Assembly (NCBI GenBank): GCA_900549715.1
Contig: URPK01000003.1
Location: 1-64,000, forward strand
Direction: 5' to 3'
DNA length: 64,000 nt
From: an uncultured Collinsella sp.
GTDB taxonomy: Bacteria > Actinomycetota > Coriobacteriia > Coriobacteriales > Coriobacteriaceae
The position numbers were made by a program, and so were the translations under genes. This document shows positions 47,745-56,814 of the stretch, one piece after another (within the stretch, counting starts at the first letter, position 1; each line of letters starts with the position of its first letter). The notes beneath the pieces were generated by a model that was not told where the DNA came from, did no database searches, and worked only from the letters and a program-made list of their open reading frames with translations.

Positions 47745-50189
47745 GTGAACGCCTTTGACCGCTACGCCCCGTTTATCCAAGACTTTATCTACTCCCACGA
47801 TTGGGAGAGCCTGCGCTCCATTCAGGTTGCGGCAGCAGATGCCATCTTTAACACACAAGACAATGTACTCCTGACGGCATCCACAGCTTCCGGCAAAACC
47901 GAAGCGGCCTTCTTTCCCATCCTGACCGAGTTTTGGGAGAACCCGCCCGCAAGCGTGGGCGCCCTCTACATTGGCCCCCTCAAGGCGCTCATCAACGACC
48001 AATTCGTCCGCCTCAATGACCTGTGCGAAGAAGCTGACATCCCCGTCTGGCACTGGCATGGCGACGTCTCGCAATCGCACAAGGCCAAACTCATCAAAAA
48101 GCCGAGCGGCATCTTGCAGATTACACCCGAGTCGCTCGAGGCGCTCTTGATCCATAAGCACATGGCGATCCCGCGCATGTTCTGCGACCTGCGCTACGTG
48201 GTTATCGACGAGGTCCATTCGCTCATGCGCGGCGACCGTGGCGGGCAAACGCTCTGCCTTATCGAGCGACTCTCGCGCATGGCCGGCGTGCAGCCTCGCC
48301 GCATTGGCCTTTCGGCCACCATCGGCGACCCCGAGCGCACGGGCGCTTTTCTCTCACAGGGAACGGGGCGCGACTGCGTTATCCCCCGCTTTGAGGAACC
48401 GCGCCGCATGTGGCGCATCTCCATGGAGCACTTCTACAACTCGGGTCCCCAGGCACAGCAACGAGGATTCGTAGGCACGGGTCCACAAGAAGCCGAGGTG
48501 CTTACTTGCGAGCGTATTGAGACGGCGGCGCCCGCGGCGCTGCCCGCATCCGGACAAGACATGTGCCACAGCGGACAGCTTGCACAGGAAGAACGCCGTC
48601 AACGTCGCGAGCAGGCGCGGGGCAAGGCCGCTCCCAAAGACCGTCGCACTTCCTCGGCCCCCGAGGGCGAAGTCGACATCCCACGAGCGGCCGAGCAGGC
48701 GCTTCTCAACCCCACCGACACGGCACCCGACAACGCCGACCCCGGTATGGGCTATATCTTTGAACATACGCGCGGCCGCAAGTGCCTGGTCTTTGCCAAC
48801 TCGCGCGAGGAGGCAGAGGCCGTGTGCTCCATGCTGCGCAGCTACTGCGAAAGTCGACACGAGCCCGACCGCTTTCTCATCCACCACGGCAACCTTTCGG
48901 CATCGCTGCGCGAGACGGCCGAGGAGCTCATGCGCGACGAGGAGCAGGCGCAGACAACCGTCACCACCTCTACGCTGGAGCTCGGTATCGATATCGGCCG
49001 CCTGGAGCGCGCCTTCCAGATTGACGCGCCGTTTACCGTCAGCTCCTTTTTGCAGCGCATGGGGCGCACAGGCCGTCGCGACCTTCCGCCCGAGATGTGG
49101 TTTGTCATGCGCGAGGAAGAACCCGAGCCGCGCACGATGATGCCCGAGACCATTCCTTGGAAGCTCCTGCAGGGCATCGCGCTCGTACAACTCTATCGCG
49201 AGGAAAAATGGGTCGAGCCGCCTGAACTCGATCGACTCCCCTACAGTCTGCTCTATCACCAGACCATGTCGACCCTCGCCAGCACCGGAGAGCTCACGCC
49301 GGCCGAACTTGCCCAGCGCGTGCTCACACTGAGCTATTTCCATCGCATCTCGGCCGATGACTATCGCGTGCTGCTGCGTCACCTCATTAAGATCGACCAT
49401 ATCCAGGTCACCGAGGGCGGCGGGCTCATCGTGGGTCTCGCGGGCGAGCGCATCATCAACAACTTTAAGTTCTATGCCGTGTTCCAGGAAAACGAGGAGT
49501 TCACTGTTCGCAGCGAGTCGGCCGAGTTGGGCACGATCGTCAATCCCCCACCGCCCGGTGAGCGCATCGCCATCGCAGGCCATTGCTGGATTGTCGAGGA
49601 AGTGGACTGGAAGCGTCATACCGTCTTTGCCACGCAGGTCAAGGGCCGTGTGCCGGCCTACTTTGGCGACTGCCCCGGTGACATCAATACACACGTACTC
49701 GAACGCATGCGCAAGACGCTCAACGAGCATGCGGCATATCCGTATCTCATGGGCAACGCACGGGCACGTCTTGCACAGGCTCGCCATACGGCCGAGATTT
49801 CGGGCGCAGGGACCAAGCCACTCATCAACCTGGGTGGCGACACCTGGGTGCTCTTCCCCTGGCTGGGCAGCTACGCCTTTTTGGCACTCGAGCGCATGCT
49901 CAAGATTAAGTGTGCCGCGGAGCTGAGCCTTCGCGGACTCGACCCGTCACGTCCGTACTTTATGCAGTTTAAGATGAAGGCCGACGAGGAGACGTTCTTT
50001 GAGGTGCTCGCCGCCGAGGCCGAGAAGGACTTCGATCCCATCGAGCTCGTCTATCCCGGCGAGGTGCCTTACTTTGATCGTTACGATGAATTCGTTCCCG
50101 AAGAGCTCGTGCGCAAGGGCTTTGCCGAAGGCGTGCTCGACATCGAAGACATGAAGCAGCGCGTTCTCGGCTGGCGCGACCACGCCTAA
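47745..50189 (+). CDS. sngC: Lhr-like DEAD/DEAH-box helicase, SngC-like
   Basis: An 814-residue SF2 helicase. Motifs: Q-type QVAAADAIFNTQDN near residue 29, Walker A TASTASGKTEAAF near 43, GPLKALINDQF near 78, DEVH in VVIDEVHSLMRGDRGG near 151, SATIGDP near 189, FANSREEAEAVC near 347, TSTLELGIDIGRLERAFQID near 410, QRMGRTGRRDLP near 440, and an Lhr-type core/C-terminal extension (about 480-814). It should unwind DNA or RNA in the third step of the Shango-like module. GTG at 47745 is chosen because GAGGAGG precedes it; an ATG five codons earlier contains that site. Confidence 0.86.
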   Translation: MNAFDRYAPFIQDFIYSHDWESLRSIQVAAADAIFNTQDNVLLTASTASGKTEAAFFPILTEFWENPPASVGALYIGPLKALINDQFVRLNDLCEEADIPVWHWHGDVSQSHKAKLIKKPSGILQITPESLEALLIHKHMAIPRMFCDLRYVVIDEVHSLMRGDRGGQTLCLIERLSRMAGVQPRRIGLSATIGDPERTGAFLSQGTGRDCVIPRFEEPRRMWRISMEHFYNSGPQAQQRGFVGTGPQEAEVLTCERIETAAPAALPASGQDMCHSGQLAQEERRQRREQARGKAAPKDRRTSSAPEGEVDIPRAAEQALLNPTDTAPDNADPGMGYIFEHTRGRKCLVFANSREEAEAVCSMLRSYCESRHEPDRFLIHHGNLSASLRETAEELMRDEEQAQTTVTTSTLELGIDIGRLERAFQIDAPFTVSSFLQRMGRTGRRDLPPEMWFVMREEEPEPRTMMPETIPWKLLQGIALVQLYREEKWVEPPELDRLPYSLLYHQTMSTLASTGELTPAELAQRVLTLSYFHRISADDYRVLLRHLIKIDHIQVTEGGGLIVGLAGERIINNFKFYAVFQENEEFTVRSESAELGTIVNPPPPGERIAIAGHCWIVEEVDWKRHTVFATQVKGRVPAYFGDCPGDINTHVLERMRKTLNEHAAYPYLMGNARARLAQARHTAEISGAGTKPLINLGGDTWVLFPWLGSYAFLALERMLKIKCAAELSLRGLDPSRPYFMQFKMKADEETFFEVLAAEAEKDFDPIELVYPGEVPYFDRYDEFVPEELVRKGFAEGVLDIEDMKQRVLGWRDHA

Positions 50190-50215
50190 GACCAGTCTTT
50201 TTGGGACGGGGAGAC

Positions 50216-51094
50216 TTATTTGTCGTGAAGGACGGTGCCGAGGAAGTCGGTGTCGAAGGGCACGGCTTCGGCAAAGGCGTAGTTGCCGTCGCTGGCGATG
50301 AGCAGGTAGTTTTCCTCGCCGCCGAACTTCGCATCGCCACATGGGACCACCCAGGCGTGGTCGAACACCTCGAGTGCCGTGGCAGCGCAGTCGCGCAGGA
50401 ACGTCACATCGCTCCCCTCGCTTGCGCTCACGATATTGGCCACGTAGATACCCCCGGGGTTCAGGCCGCCTCGCACCAAACGCAACGCCTCAACCGTCGC
50501 CAGCTCGCGCACGGGCTCGGCACCGCCAAAGCAATCGCTCACGATCACGTCGTAGCGACGATGCCCCACGCTCGTCACGCCCAGGTACGAACGCGCCTCG
50601 GCAGTAATCACCCGCAGGCGATCGCCCGCCGTGCGCTCCAGCTCGTCTAGGTAGAACCAGCGGCGGGCCAGACGCGTAATCTCTCCGTCATACTCGATGA
50701 CGTCCATGCGCAAACCCTCGTGCGACATCAGTGCAAACTTGGGATAGGCAAACCCGCCGCCACCCAGCATGAGCATACGGCTGATACCGTGACCATAAAC
50801 GTCGCGCATCGCATCCTCGGCCTCAAACACGTCGTCAAACGCACGATAGTACGCAAAGGCGGGCTCAGCCCAACGCTCGCCAACGTAACTCGCGCTTTGG
50901 TAGACGCCGCCTTGCACCAATACGCGGACTTCGTCGCCGCCCTCGTCGTGCACGCGCTTCACACGCGCCAACCCATTGCGGGTTCGCGCAACCTGCAGAC
51001 AGGCAGCACGAACAGCGACAGCGGCCGCACCAAGCGCCGCGGCTCCCAGAGCAACGCCGGCAACGACGCCGGCAGAAACACTCGGCTTGTTCAT
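50216..51094 (-). CDS. spermidine synthase-like methyltransferase-fold protein
   Basis: A 292-residue protein. An N-terminal hydrophobic Ala/Val-rich stretch (residues 8-34) could be a membrane anchor or signal. The rest is a Rossmann fold close to spermidine synthases: MLMLGGGGFAYPKFAL near residue 107, MDVIEYDGEITRLARRWF near 129, YDVIVSDCFGGAEP near 179 and LNPGGIYVANIV near 209. Polyamine-synthase active-site residues are not clearly complete, so substrate is open. It directly follows elp3 with no gap, so the two are co-transcribed. Confidence 0.78.
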   Translation of the reverse strand: MNKPSVSAGVVAGVALGAAALGAAAVAVRAACLQVARTRNGLARVKRVHDEGGDEVRVLVQGGVYQSASYVGERWAEPAFAYYRAFDDVFEAEDAMRDVYGHGISRMLMLGGGGFAYPKFALMSHEGLRMDVIEYDGEITRLARRWFYLDELERTAGDRLRVITAEARSYLGVTSVGHRRYDVIVSDCFGGAEPVRELATVEALRLVRGGLNPGGIYVANIVSASEGSDVTFLRDCAATALEVFDHAWVVPCGDAKFGGEENYLLIASDGNYAFAEAVPFDTDFLGTVLHDK

Positions 51095-53002
51095 CTAGAG
51101 CTCCTTTTGCAGATAAAGGCCATGGTCATAAAAACCAAGATGGCGATAGTACTCGCGCGTACCGATCGCGCTGATCACGTTGATGCGCGCATAGCCGGCA
51201 TCCCGGGCAATCTCGCACGCACGCTCTACGAGCAAACGCCCCAACCCGTGATGCTGCGCCGCCTGGCCCTGGTCGCCCACGCGTGCCGCCATGCCATACA
51301 CGTGCACCTCGCGAATCATCGCCTCGTCCGGCGTCGTCGGCAACTCGTCCGCATGCGCGGCAACAAAAGTACGATCGGGCAGCGACAGGCGCAAAAAACC
51401 CGCGATCTTGCCCTGCGGCGTCACCCACTGCAAAAAGCGCTCGTGCGTCACCGGCGTCTCGTACGCCACCTCCTCGTCAAGGGTCAGCTCATCCAAGTCG
51501 GCACCCGCCGTGCTGATCTCGCGATAGCGAATCTCGCGCACCGTCGCGCCTTCCCCACGAGCAGCCAAGCGGTTTTCGACGAGCTGACGCAGGTTGGGCT
51601 TCTTGTTGCCCACCATGATGTCATCGGAGCTAAAGTCGCGGATCATGCGACTGATACGGCAGAACGCCGGCGTCACCACGATGTCGTCGGCCAACACATC
51701 GAGCAGCTCTTCCTCGGAATAGGGGCGCCACTCGCCGCGCTCATAGCAGCCCACCAGACGCGAGCCCTCGATGAGCGCACACGGGTAGACTTTGACCTCG
51801 TCGGGCATAAAGGCCCCTTCGGTCATAAAGCGCTCGTAGTCGCGCTTGTCCCCCTCGGGTGTGGCGTCCAGCAAGTTGAGCATAAAATGAGCGTGGATCT
51901 TAAAGCCAAACAGGCGCGCGAGCGAAAACGCCCGCTCGATCTGCGCCACCGAAATGCGGCGCTCGTTGATATCGAGCAAATGTTGGTCGAGGCTCTGGAT
52001 ACCCATCTGGATCTTGGTGCAGCCCAGGCGGCGGATGAGCGTGAGGGTCTGCGGCGTTACAGCATCGGGGCGCGTCTCGATAACGAGTCCCACCACGCGA
52101 TGCTTCGCCGTCTCGTTGATGCGCTGCTGGCGCTCGAGCTCCTCCATCGTTGCTGTCTGCCACTCGGCGACCTCGCCCCACGGCGTGCCAGGGCCGTACA
52201 GACGACGCACCGCGCGGTTATAGCCGCCCACGGCAGCATCCACACGCCCCTGCTCGTCGGCAACGCCGGCAGCGAGCTCGGCCTCGTCTGTCGCAATGCC
52301 GGCGGCCCGATAGCGCTCGCGACGCTCCGCTACCACCGGCGGCAGCGCATCGGCGGGAGCGTCATCGAGCAGGCGCCCTGCCTCGGCACGGCTGATGCCC
52401 GGACGCGCTAACATGGGGTTGGCCGCCACGCCGGCGACGGCATCGTCATTGAGCGCACGGAAGAGCTCCGACATAAACCATGTCTGATAGCCTTCCGGAT
52501 AGTCGCTCCAGGTACCGCCAAGCACAATGAGCTCGATCTTATCGGTCGCATGTCCCATCTGCGAAAGCGCCGTCAAACGGGCGCTCACCTGCAGATACGG
52601 ATCGAAGCAGTTTTGCTCCGCACGGGCGCACGCGGGCTCAGCATGCAGATAGCTCTTGGGCATGCGCAGGTCGTTGGGGCAAAACAGGCAATCGCCCGAG
52701 CATGGCCAGGGCTTGGTGATGACGGTAATGGTCGCCACGCCCGAAGCCGTGCGACGCGGCTTCATGCGCAACACCTGCAGCAGTTGACCCTCCAACTCGG
52801 CATCGACATTCCACGCAGCCCACCGAGCCGGCTCCTCACGTTTAACCCGCTGGCAGAACGGCAGCAGACGGCGCTTGGCCAAATCGCGTTTGTCGGCACC
52901 CTCACGGCGCGCCTCGGCATGTATCAGTTTGACGAGCGCTTTGTCGTCCACGGTCTCGCCGCGACGCAGAGCCTCGAGTATGTTCAAGATAATCTGTTCC
53001 AT
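51095..53002 (-). CDS. elp3: tRNA uridine-34 radical SAM/GNAT enzyme Elp3
   Basis: A 635-residue Elp3 homolog. The radical-SAM part has CSGDCLFCPNDLRMPKSYL near residue 99 (CxxxxCxxC cluster), FYQVSAR-type FDPYLQVSARL near 132, and WSDYPEGYQTWF near 168. KIQMGIQSLDQHLL near 330 and the C-terminal GNAT domain (AQHHGLGRLLVERACEIARDAGY near 588) complete the fold. Elp3 adds a carboxymethyl-type group to wobble uridine of tRNA using acetyl-CoA; single-protein Elp3s exist in several bacteria and archaea. The ATG at 53002 has only a weak site. Leads a two-gene operon. Confidence 0.93.
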   Translation of the reverse strand: MEQIILNILEALRRGETVDDKALVKLIHAEARREGADKRDLAKRRLLPFCQRVKREEPARWAAWNVDAELEGQLLQVLRMKPRRTASGVATITVITKPWPCSGDCLFCPNDLRMPKSYLHAEPACARAEQNCFDPYLQVSARLTALSQMGHATDKIELIVLGGTWSDYPEGYQTWFMSELFRALNDDAVAGVAANPMLARPGISRAEAGRLLDDAPADALPPVVAERRERYRAAGIATDEAELAAGVADEQGRVDAAVGGYNRAVRRLYGPGTPWGEVAEWQTATMEELERQQRINETAKHRVVGLVIETRPDAVTPQTLTLIRRLGCTKIQMGIQSLDQHLLDINERRISVAQIERAFSLARLFGFKIHAHFMLNLLDATPEGDKRDYERFMTEGAFMPDEVKVYPCALIEGSRLVGCYERGEWRPYSEEELLDVLADDIVVTPAFCRISRMIRDFSSDDIMVGNKKPNLRQLVENRLAARGEGATVREIRYREISTAGADLDELTLDEEVAYETPVTHERFLQWVTPQGKIAGFLRLSLPDRTFVAAHADELPTTPDEAMIREVHVYGMAARVGDQGQAAQHHGLGRLLVERACEIARDAGYARINVISAIGTREYYRHLGFYDHGLYLQKEL

Positions 53003-53022
53003 GCCCCCATTGTAAAGGCAAA

Positions 53023-53052
53023 GGCGCCGGAGCCGTGACGGGCTCCGGCGCC
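53023..53052 (-). terminator. terminator of the XRE/DUF4097 operon
   Basis: GGCGCCGGAGCC and its exact complement (53041-53052) with a 6-base loop; on the minus strand followed by TTTGCCTTT. It lies 47 bases after the DUF4097 stop and before the elp3 start. Confidence 0.82.
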
Positions 53053-53099
53053 TCCATCAAAGAGCGTGCCTATATGTACCGATCTCCGAAAACCTCATG

Positions 53100-54002
53100 T
53101 CACTCCGGATCAAACGACATGTCGCCCGAACCGACCTTAAAACGATACGTGGCTGACTTATCACCGTTGTCGAATTCAAGATTCAATATGGTCTCGCCAT
53201 CGTAGCCAAGCGGAAGGAAATCGCTCTCGAAGTCACCACTGCCCACGGTGAGGCTCGCCTTAAAGCCCGTAGAGTTTGGAACCGTTATCTCCACATCGCC
53301 CGAGTCCACGCTTACGTCCATCGACTTCGCGGGGGCCTGGTAGAGCTCGAACGTCACATCGCCCGAACCGACCTCAGCACTGAGCGCATCAGTCACGCTG
53401 CCTGTAAACTCTACATCTCCCGCACCCAGGAAAAGGTCAAAACCATCACAGATGACACCGGCAATCTGCAAATCACCCGAGCCCACGTGCGCGTTGATCC
53501 CCTTCAGATGTTCGGCAACACGGCGCGGCAGCTCAACCGTAACCGAGCGATCGATTGCCTTACCGTCATCACTTCCAAACTGGGAAACCTTAAGCGTCGA
53601 GTCCTCGACGGATGCGATGTTTTGCGCCGCGGCCTTGGAGGCATCCATACCCTTGGCAACGCGCCCCCGCTCGATAACGCGAGCCTTGTTGCCATCAACA
53701 ACCTTGACGTCCACCGAACCCGCATTGATATCGAAATCGAGGTAGCGGAACATATCGGCATCAAAAGTCGTACTCGAAAGCTGCTGAGGCTGAGCGGAAT
53801 AGCCGCCGCCATCGTTCATAAAATCGTCATCGTCAACCACATCGTCCCTACCGGACAGGCCGGATACAACATCGTCGAGATCCCACGGGCCATCAAAATG
53901 AATCAATGTCCGCGAAACGCCAAATACAAGCCCAACAATGAGCACGAACGCTCCGATGCCAACGCTCAAGCGTACCTTGGATTCATGCGAAAGCTTCATC
54001 AT
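53100..54002 (-). CDS. DUF4097 (beta-helix) membrane-anchored protein
   Basis: A 300-residue protein: N-terminal hydrophobic anchor (residues 11-31, LSVGIGAFVLIVGLVFGV), a short linker, then a repetitive right-handed beta-helix-like DUF4097 domain. Repeats are visible as VGSGDLQIAGV, LGAGDVEFTGSV, VGSGDVTFEL, VDSGDVEITV, VGSGDFESDF and VGSGDMSFD, about 20-30 residues apart, a sign of a regular solenoid. DUF4097 proteins are called putative adhesins but mostly report envelope stress. It overlaps the XRE regulator gene at ATGA and ends in a terminator. Confidence 0.88.
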   Translation of the reverse strand: MMKLSHESKVRLSVGIGAFVLIVGLVFGVSRTLIHFDGPWDLDDVVSGLSGRDDVVDDDDFMNDGGGYSAQPQQLSSTTFDADMFRYLDFDINAGSVDVKVVDGNKARVIERGRVAKGMDASKAAAQNIASVEDSTLKVSQFGSDDGKAIDRSVTVELPRRVAEHLKGINAHVGSGDLQIAGVICDGFDLFLGAGDVEFTGSVTDALSAEVGSGDVTFELYQAPAKSMDVSVDSGDVEITVPNSTGFKASLTVGSGDFESDFLPLGYDGETILNLEFDNGDKSATYRFKVGSGDMSFDPE

Positions 54003-54721
54003 TCATCACCCTCTTTGGCGATCGGGCCAGCGGTAGTCGCGGTAGCCACGCCAGCATCAACCGCAGCGGAAGCATCCTGCACCTGAGTCCTAGCCGTCAC
54101 CGGTGCCGAACCAACCTGAATATCCCCGCGCGCCCAATCACCATCGAGTGCACGCGCCACCCAGTGATAGATGGGAATCGTAAAGAAGATCAGCGCGGCA
54201 AAGGGGCCGGCACCAAACGGGAACATCAGCAAAAAGAACAGCAGCCAACACACAGCCCAATACGGGAACGACTGGAACGGGCCCTTCACCGGAGTCGAGC
54301 CAACCGCACCGCCACTCGTCGCCTGCGCCGTAGCGGCATTGGCGGCCTGTGCACTCCAGCTTGCCGCTTGCGCCGCCTTGGCCGCAGCATCACTCGCCTG
54401 CGTTGCCGCCTCGGTAGCGCGTGCCGCCGCCTCGTGGGTACGGGCACGCTCCGCCGCCTCGGCCTCGCGCTGACGGGCGCGGTCCTCGTTCTCAAACTCG
54501 ATATCGTCCTCGATCTCATCGCTCGGATTGAGCAGCTCATCCAGACTCACACCATAGAGCTTGGCGAGCGAAATCAGGTTCTCGGTATCGGGCGAGCTCT
54601 CCGCGCGCTCCCATTTGCTGACCGCCTGGCGCGACAGCCCCAGCTTTCGCGCCAGCCCTTCTTGGCTAAAACCCTTGCTGCGACGAAGGTCGGCGAGCCG
54701 CTGCGCAGTTTCTACATTCAT
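53999..54721 (-). CDS. XRE-family regulator with membrane helices
   Basis: A 240-residue protein. The N-terminal 60 residues are a Cro/CI-type HTH (LADLRRSKGFSQEGLARKLG, then SRQAVSKWERAESSPDTENL). Next is an acidic stretch, a long Ala-rich heptad-like helix with many A-A-x-A repeats (about 90-145), and two hydrophobic helices (165-205). The membrane-bound layout suggests it senses the envelope and regulates its own operon, which includes the DUF4097 protein. The ATG at 54721 follows TAGGAGG. A parallel to PadR-DUF1700-DUF4097 at 14.5 kb is evident. Confidence 0.88.
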   Translation of the reverse strand: MNVETAQRLADLRRSKGFSQEGLARKLGLSRQAVSKWERAESSPDTENLISLAKLYGVSLDELLNPSDEIEDDIEFENEDRARQREAEAAERARTHEAAARATEAATQASDAAAKAAQAASWSAQAANAATAQATSGGAVGSTPVKGPFQSFPYWAVCWLLFFLLMFPFGAGPFAALIFFTIPIYHWVARALDGDWARGDIQVGSAPVTARTQVQDASAAVDAGVATATTAGPIAKEGDE

Positions 54722-54988
54722 GGTTCCTCCTATGCGATGCCAGCCGTGCCGCCGGACCGTTTTTGTTCTTAAGGCGCCTTGCACAGTTAAAAATCTATCC
54801 GCCACCGCCAAAAGCATGCCACCTATTCTAGTGAGATTTTTGACAACCGGCGGTTGCGGGCATATATGAGCTGCGGAAATGTGTCCAAACAAAGCAATGG
54901 CCCACAGCTCTGTTGTCCCCGTTGCGGCGTTAACGGTAGTATGGTCGTACTGTTTATTCCGCACCGCAAACAGAGGGAGTTCCGCGCC
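54722..54988. other. divergent region XRE operon / methyltransferase
   Basis: A 267-bp gap, AT-rich at 54770-54850. It contains CCGCCACCGCC and CAACCGGCGGTTG (near-palindrome at 54844-54856). No certain promoter or operator. An open frame from 54854 runs into the methyltransferase but its start lacks a ribosome site. Confidence 0.35.
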
Positions 54989-55861
54989 GTGAACCGCGAT
55001 TTCGCCTCATCGCTCATCCAGCTCAACAACACGTTCTATCGCGAGCACTCCGCCTCCTTTTCCGATACGCGCCAGGCCCCGTGGCCCGGCTGGGTACGCA
55101 CCATGGATATCGCGCTCGAGCAGCTCGACGTCGCCACCATCGAGCATCCCGTCCGCGTCTTCGATCTCGCCTGCGGCAACATGCGATTCGAGAACTTTGC
55201 CGCCGGCGGCGCACTTGCCGCCAAGGGCGTCAACGGCGCAAACCCCTCGGCAGATGCCAGCTGCCCGTTTGAGTTCTATGGTGTCGACTCGTGTCAAGAT
55301 CTGGCAATAGACGCCCACGGCCACGCCCTGCGCATTCCCAACCTGCACTTCCAGGAACTCGATGCGCTCGACGCCCTCATGAAGCTCAACCCCGCCGAGA
55401 CGCCCGATGTGCTCTTTGACGCCCCGCTCGCCGACATCTCGGTCTGCTTTGGCTTTATGCACCACGTGCCGTCGTGCGAGTACCGCGTACGCGTGCTCGA
55501 CGCCCTGGTACGCCAGACGCGCCCGGGCGGCATCATCGCCATCAGCTTTTGGGAGTTTATGAACGACGAGCGCATGGCGCGCAAGGCCGTTCGAGCCGAA
55601 GCCCGCGCCGAGCTCACCCCGCCGTTTGAGGGTTACGATTCCGCGCAGTTTGAAGCCGGCGACCACCTCATTGGCTGGCAAAACGACCGCCACGCCTACC
55701 GCTATTGTCATCACTTTGACGATCAGCAGATCACCGACCTGGTGCGCGGCGTCCGTACGTTCTACAAGAGCGGCGAGGTCCCCGTGCGCGAGCTTGAGCG
55801 TTTCCATGCCGACGGTCGCAGCGGCGAGCTCAACCGCTATGTGATTCTCAAGCGTCTATAG
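54989..55861 (+). CDS. class I SAM-dependent methyltransferase
   Basis: A 290-residue methyltransferase: VRVFDLACGNMRFENF near residue 55 (motif I), FYGVDSCQDLA near 90 (motif II), ISVCFGFMHHVPS near 150 (motif IV) and TRPGGIIAISFWEF near 178. The internal pattern and HAYRYCHHF near 235 recall tRNA wobble-uridine methyltransferases of the Trm9/ALKBH8 type, which would complement the Elp3 found nearby, but this is a guess. GTG start at 54989 after AGAGGGAG; the longer in-frame version lacks a site. Confidence 0.8.
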   Translation: MNRDFASSLIQLNNTFYREHSASFSDTRQAPWPGWVRTMDIALEQLDVATIEHPVRVFDLACGNMRFENFAAGGALAAKGVNGANPSADASCPFEFYGVDSCQDLAIDAHGHALRIPNLHFQELDALDALMKLNPAETPDVLFDAPLADISVCFGFMHHVPSCEYRVRVLDALVRQTRPGGIIAISFWEFMNDERMARKAVRAEARAELTPPFEGYDSAQFEAGDHLIGWQNDRHAYRYCHHFDDQQITDLVRGVRTFYKSGEVPVRELERFHADGRSGELNRYVILKRL

Positions 55862-55974
55862 GCGTCAGCGACTCGTCGCTGAGCCGCACCGCATCTTTTG
55901 GGCAAATCGCCCCCCTTCTAACCCATCACCGGAACGTGCAGCCATGCGTTCCATACTTATGACCAAGGAGCCTC

Positions 55975-56814
55975 ATGGGAGCCGTCCACGTTCGCACGCC
56001 TAAGAACTTTGTGCTCGAAGAGCGCCTGGGGCGCTACGCCGATGCAATCGAGACGAACCCCGAGGCCTATGTCGGAGATTGGCGCGCGGCTTGCGCGCCA
56101 GTTGGCAGCAAGCCTTTCGAACACCTGCACCTGGATCTTGGCTGCGGCAAGGGAACCTACCTTGTAGAGCGCGCGGTCAACGAGCCAAACACGCTCTTTA
56201 TCGGTATGGACCAGGAGCCCATCTGCATCGCCTATGCCGCGCAGAAAATCTGCGAGCAGGAACTGACCAACGCACTCGTCCTGCCCCGAGGCGCTGCATC
56301 GCTGCCGCAGCTGTTTGCCGCAGGCGAGCTCGATGCCATCACCATCAACTTTCCCACGCCGCAGCCCAAGGCCAAATACGCCAAAAAACGACTCGTCCAT
56401 GTCGACCATTTGATGCTCTACCGCCCGCTCTTTGCAGCCGGCGCCACCGTCACGCTGCGCACCGACAGCAAGCCACTACGCGACTACGCCCTGGGGCAGT
56501 TTGCCGCGGCCGGCTACGACACGCTGTGGGCAAGTGACGACGTCCGTCGCGACCATCCCGAGCACCCCGAGACCGAATACGAGCAGCGCACCCGCGATAT
56601 GGGCGCCGTCGTCTACGGCATTTGCGCCGCACCCGGCGCGGAGCCCACCGAAGAACAGCTCGCAACAGGCCGAGCACAGGAGCAAAGCCTTGCCTGTTAC
56701 CTACCCGACGACCTCGATGAGCTCACCTATGTGCCTCTGGGCATGGAAGAAGCCGTCGAGAACTTTAAAAACCGCGCCCGTAAAGGCAAAAAGCGCCTGC
56801 CGCAGGAATCCTAG
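55975..56814 (+). CDS. trmB: tRNA (guanine-46-N7)-methyltransferase
   Basis: A 279-residue TrmB. LHLDLGCGKGTYLVERA near residue 57 binds SAM, FIGMDQEPICIAYAAQKI near 80, and DAITINFPTPQPKAKYAKKRLVHVDHL near 122 (residues split) carries the family NFPxPxPKxxxxKxRL motif. It places m7G46 in the tRNA variable loop. It is longer than average (about 210-240) because of C-terminal sequence, which lies mainly beyond residue 215 and is rich in Glu/Lys. AAGGAG precedes the ATG. Confidence 0.92.
   Translation: MGAVHVRTPKNFVLEERLGRYADAIETNPEAYVGDWRAACAPVGSKPFEHLHLDLGCGKGTYLVERAVNEPNTLFIGMDQEPICIAYAAQKICEQELTNALVLPRGAASLPQLFAAGELDAITINFPTPQPKAKYAKKRLVHVDHLMLYRPLFAAGATVTLRTDSKPLRDYALGQFAAAGYDTLWASDDVRRDHPEHPETEYEQRTRDMGAVVYGICAAPGAEPTEEQLATGRAQEQSLACYLPDDLDELTYVPLGMEEAVENFKNRARKGKKRLPQES

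Noticed and set aside
48354..49787. Minus-strand open frame of about 475 codons inside the helicase gene
   Set aside because: Antisense shadow of a gene with all SF2 motifs; no ribosome site or recognisable product.
44592..50189. BREX or DISARM fragment
   Set aside because: The ATPase and helicase resemble BrxD and BrxHI, but there is no PglZ, PglX, BrxC or methyltransferase gene nearby, and the TerB partner fits Shango better.
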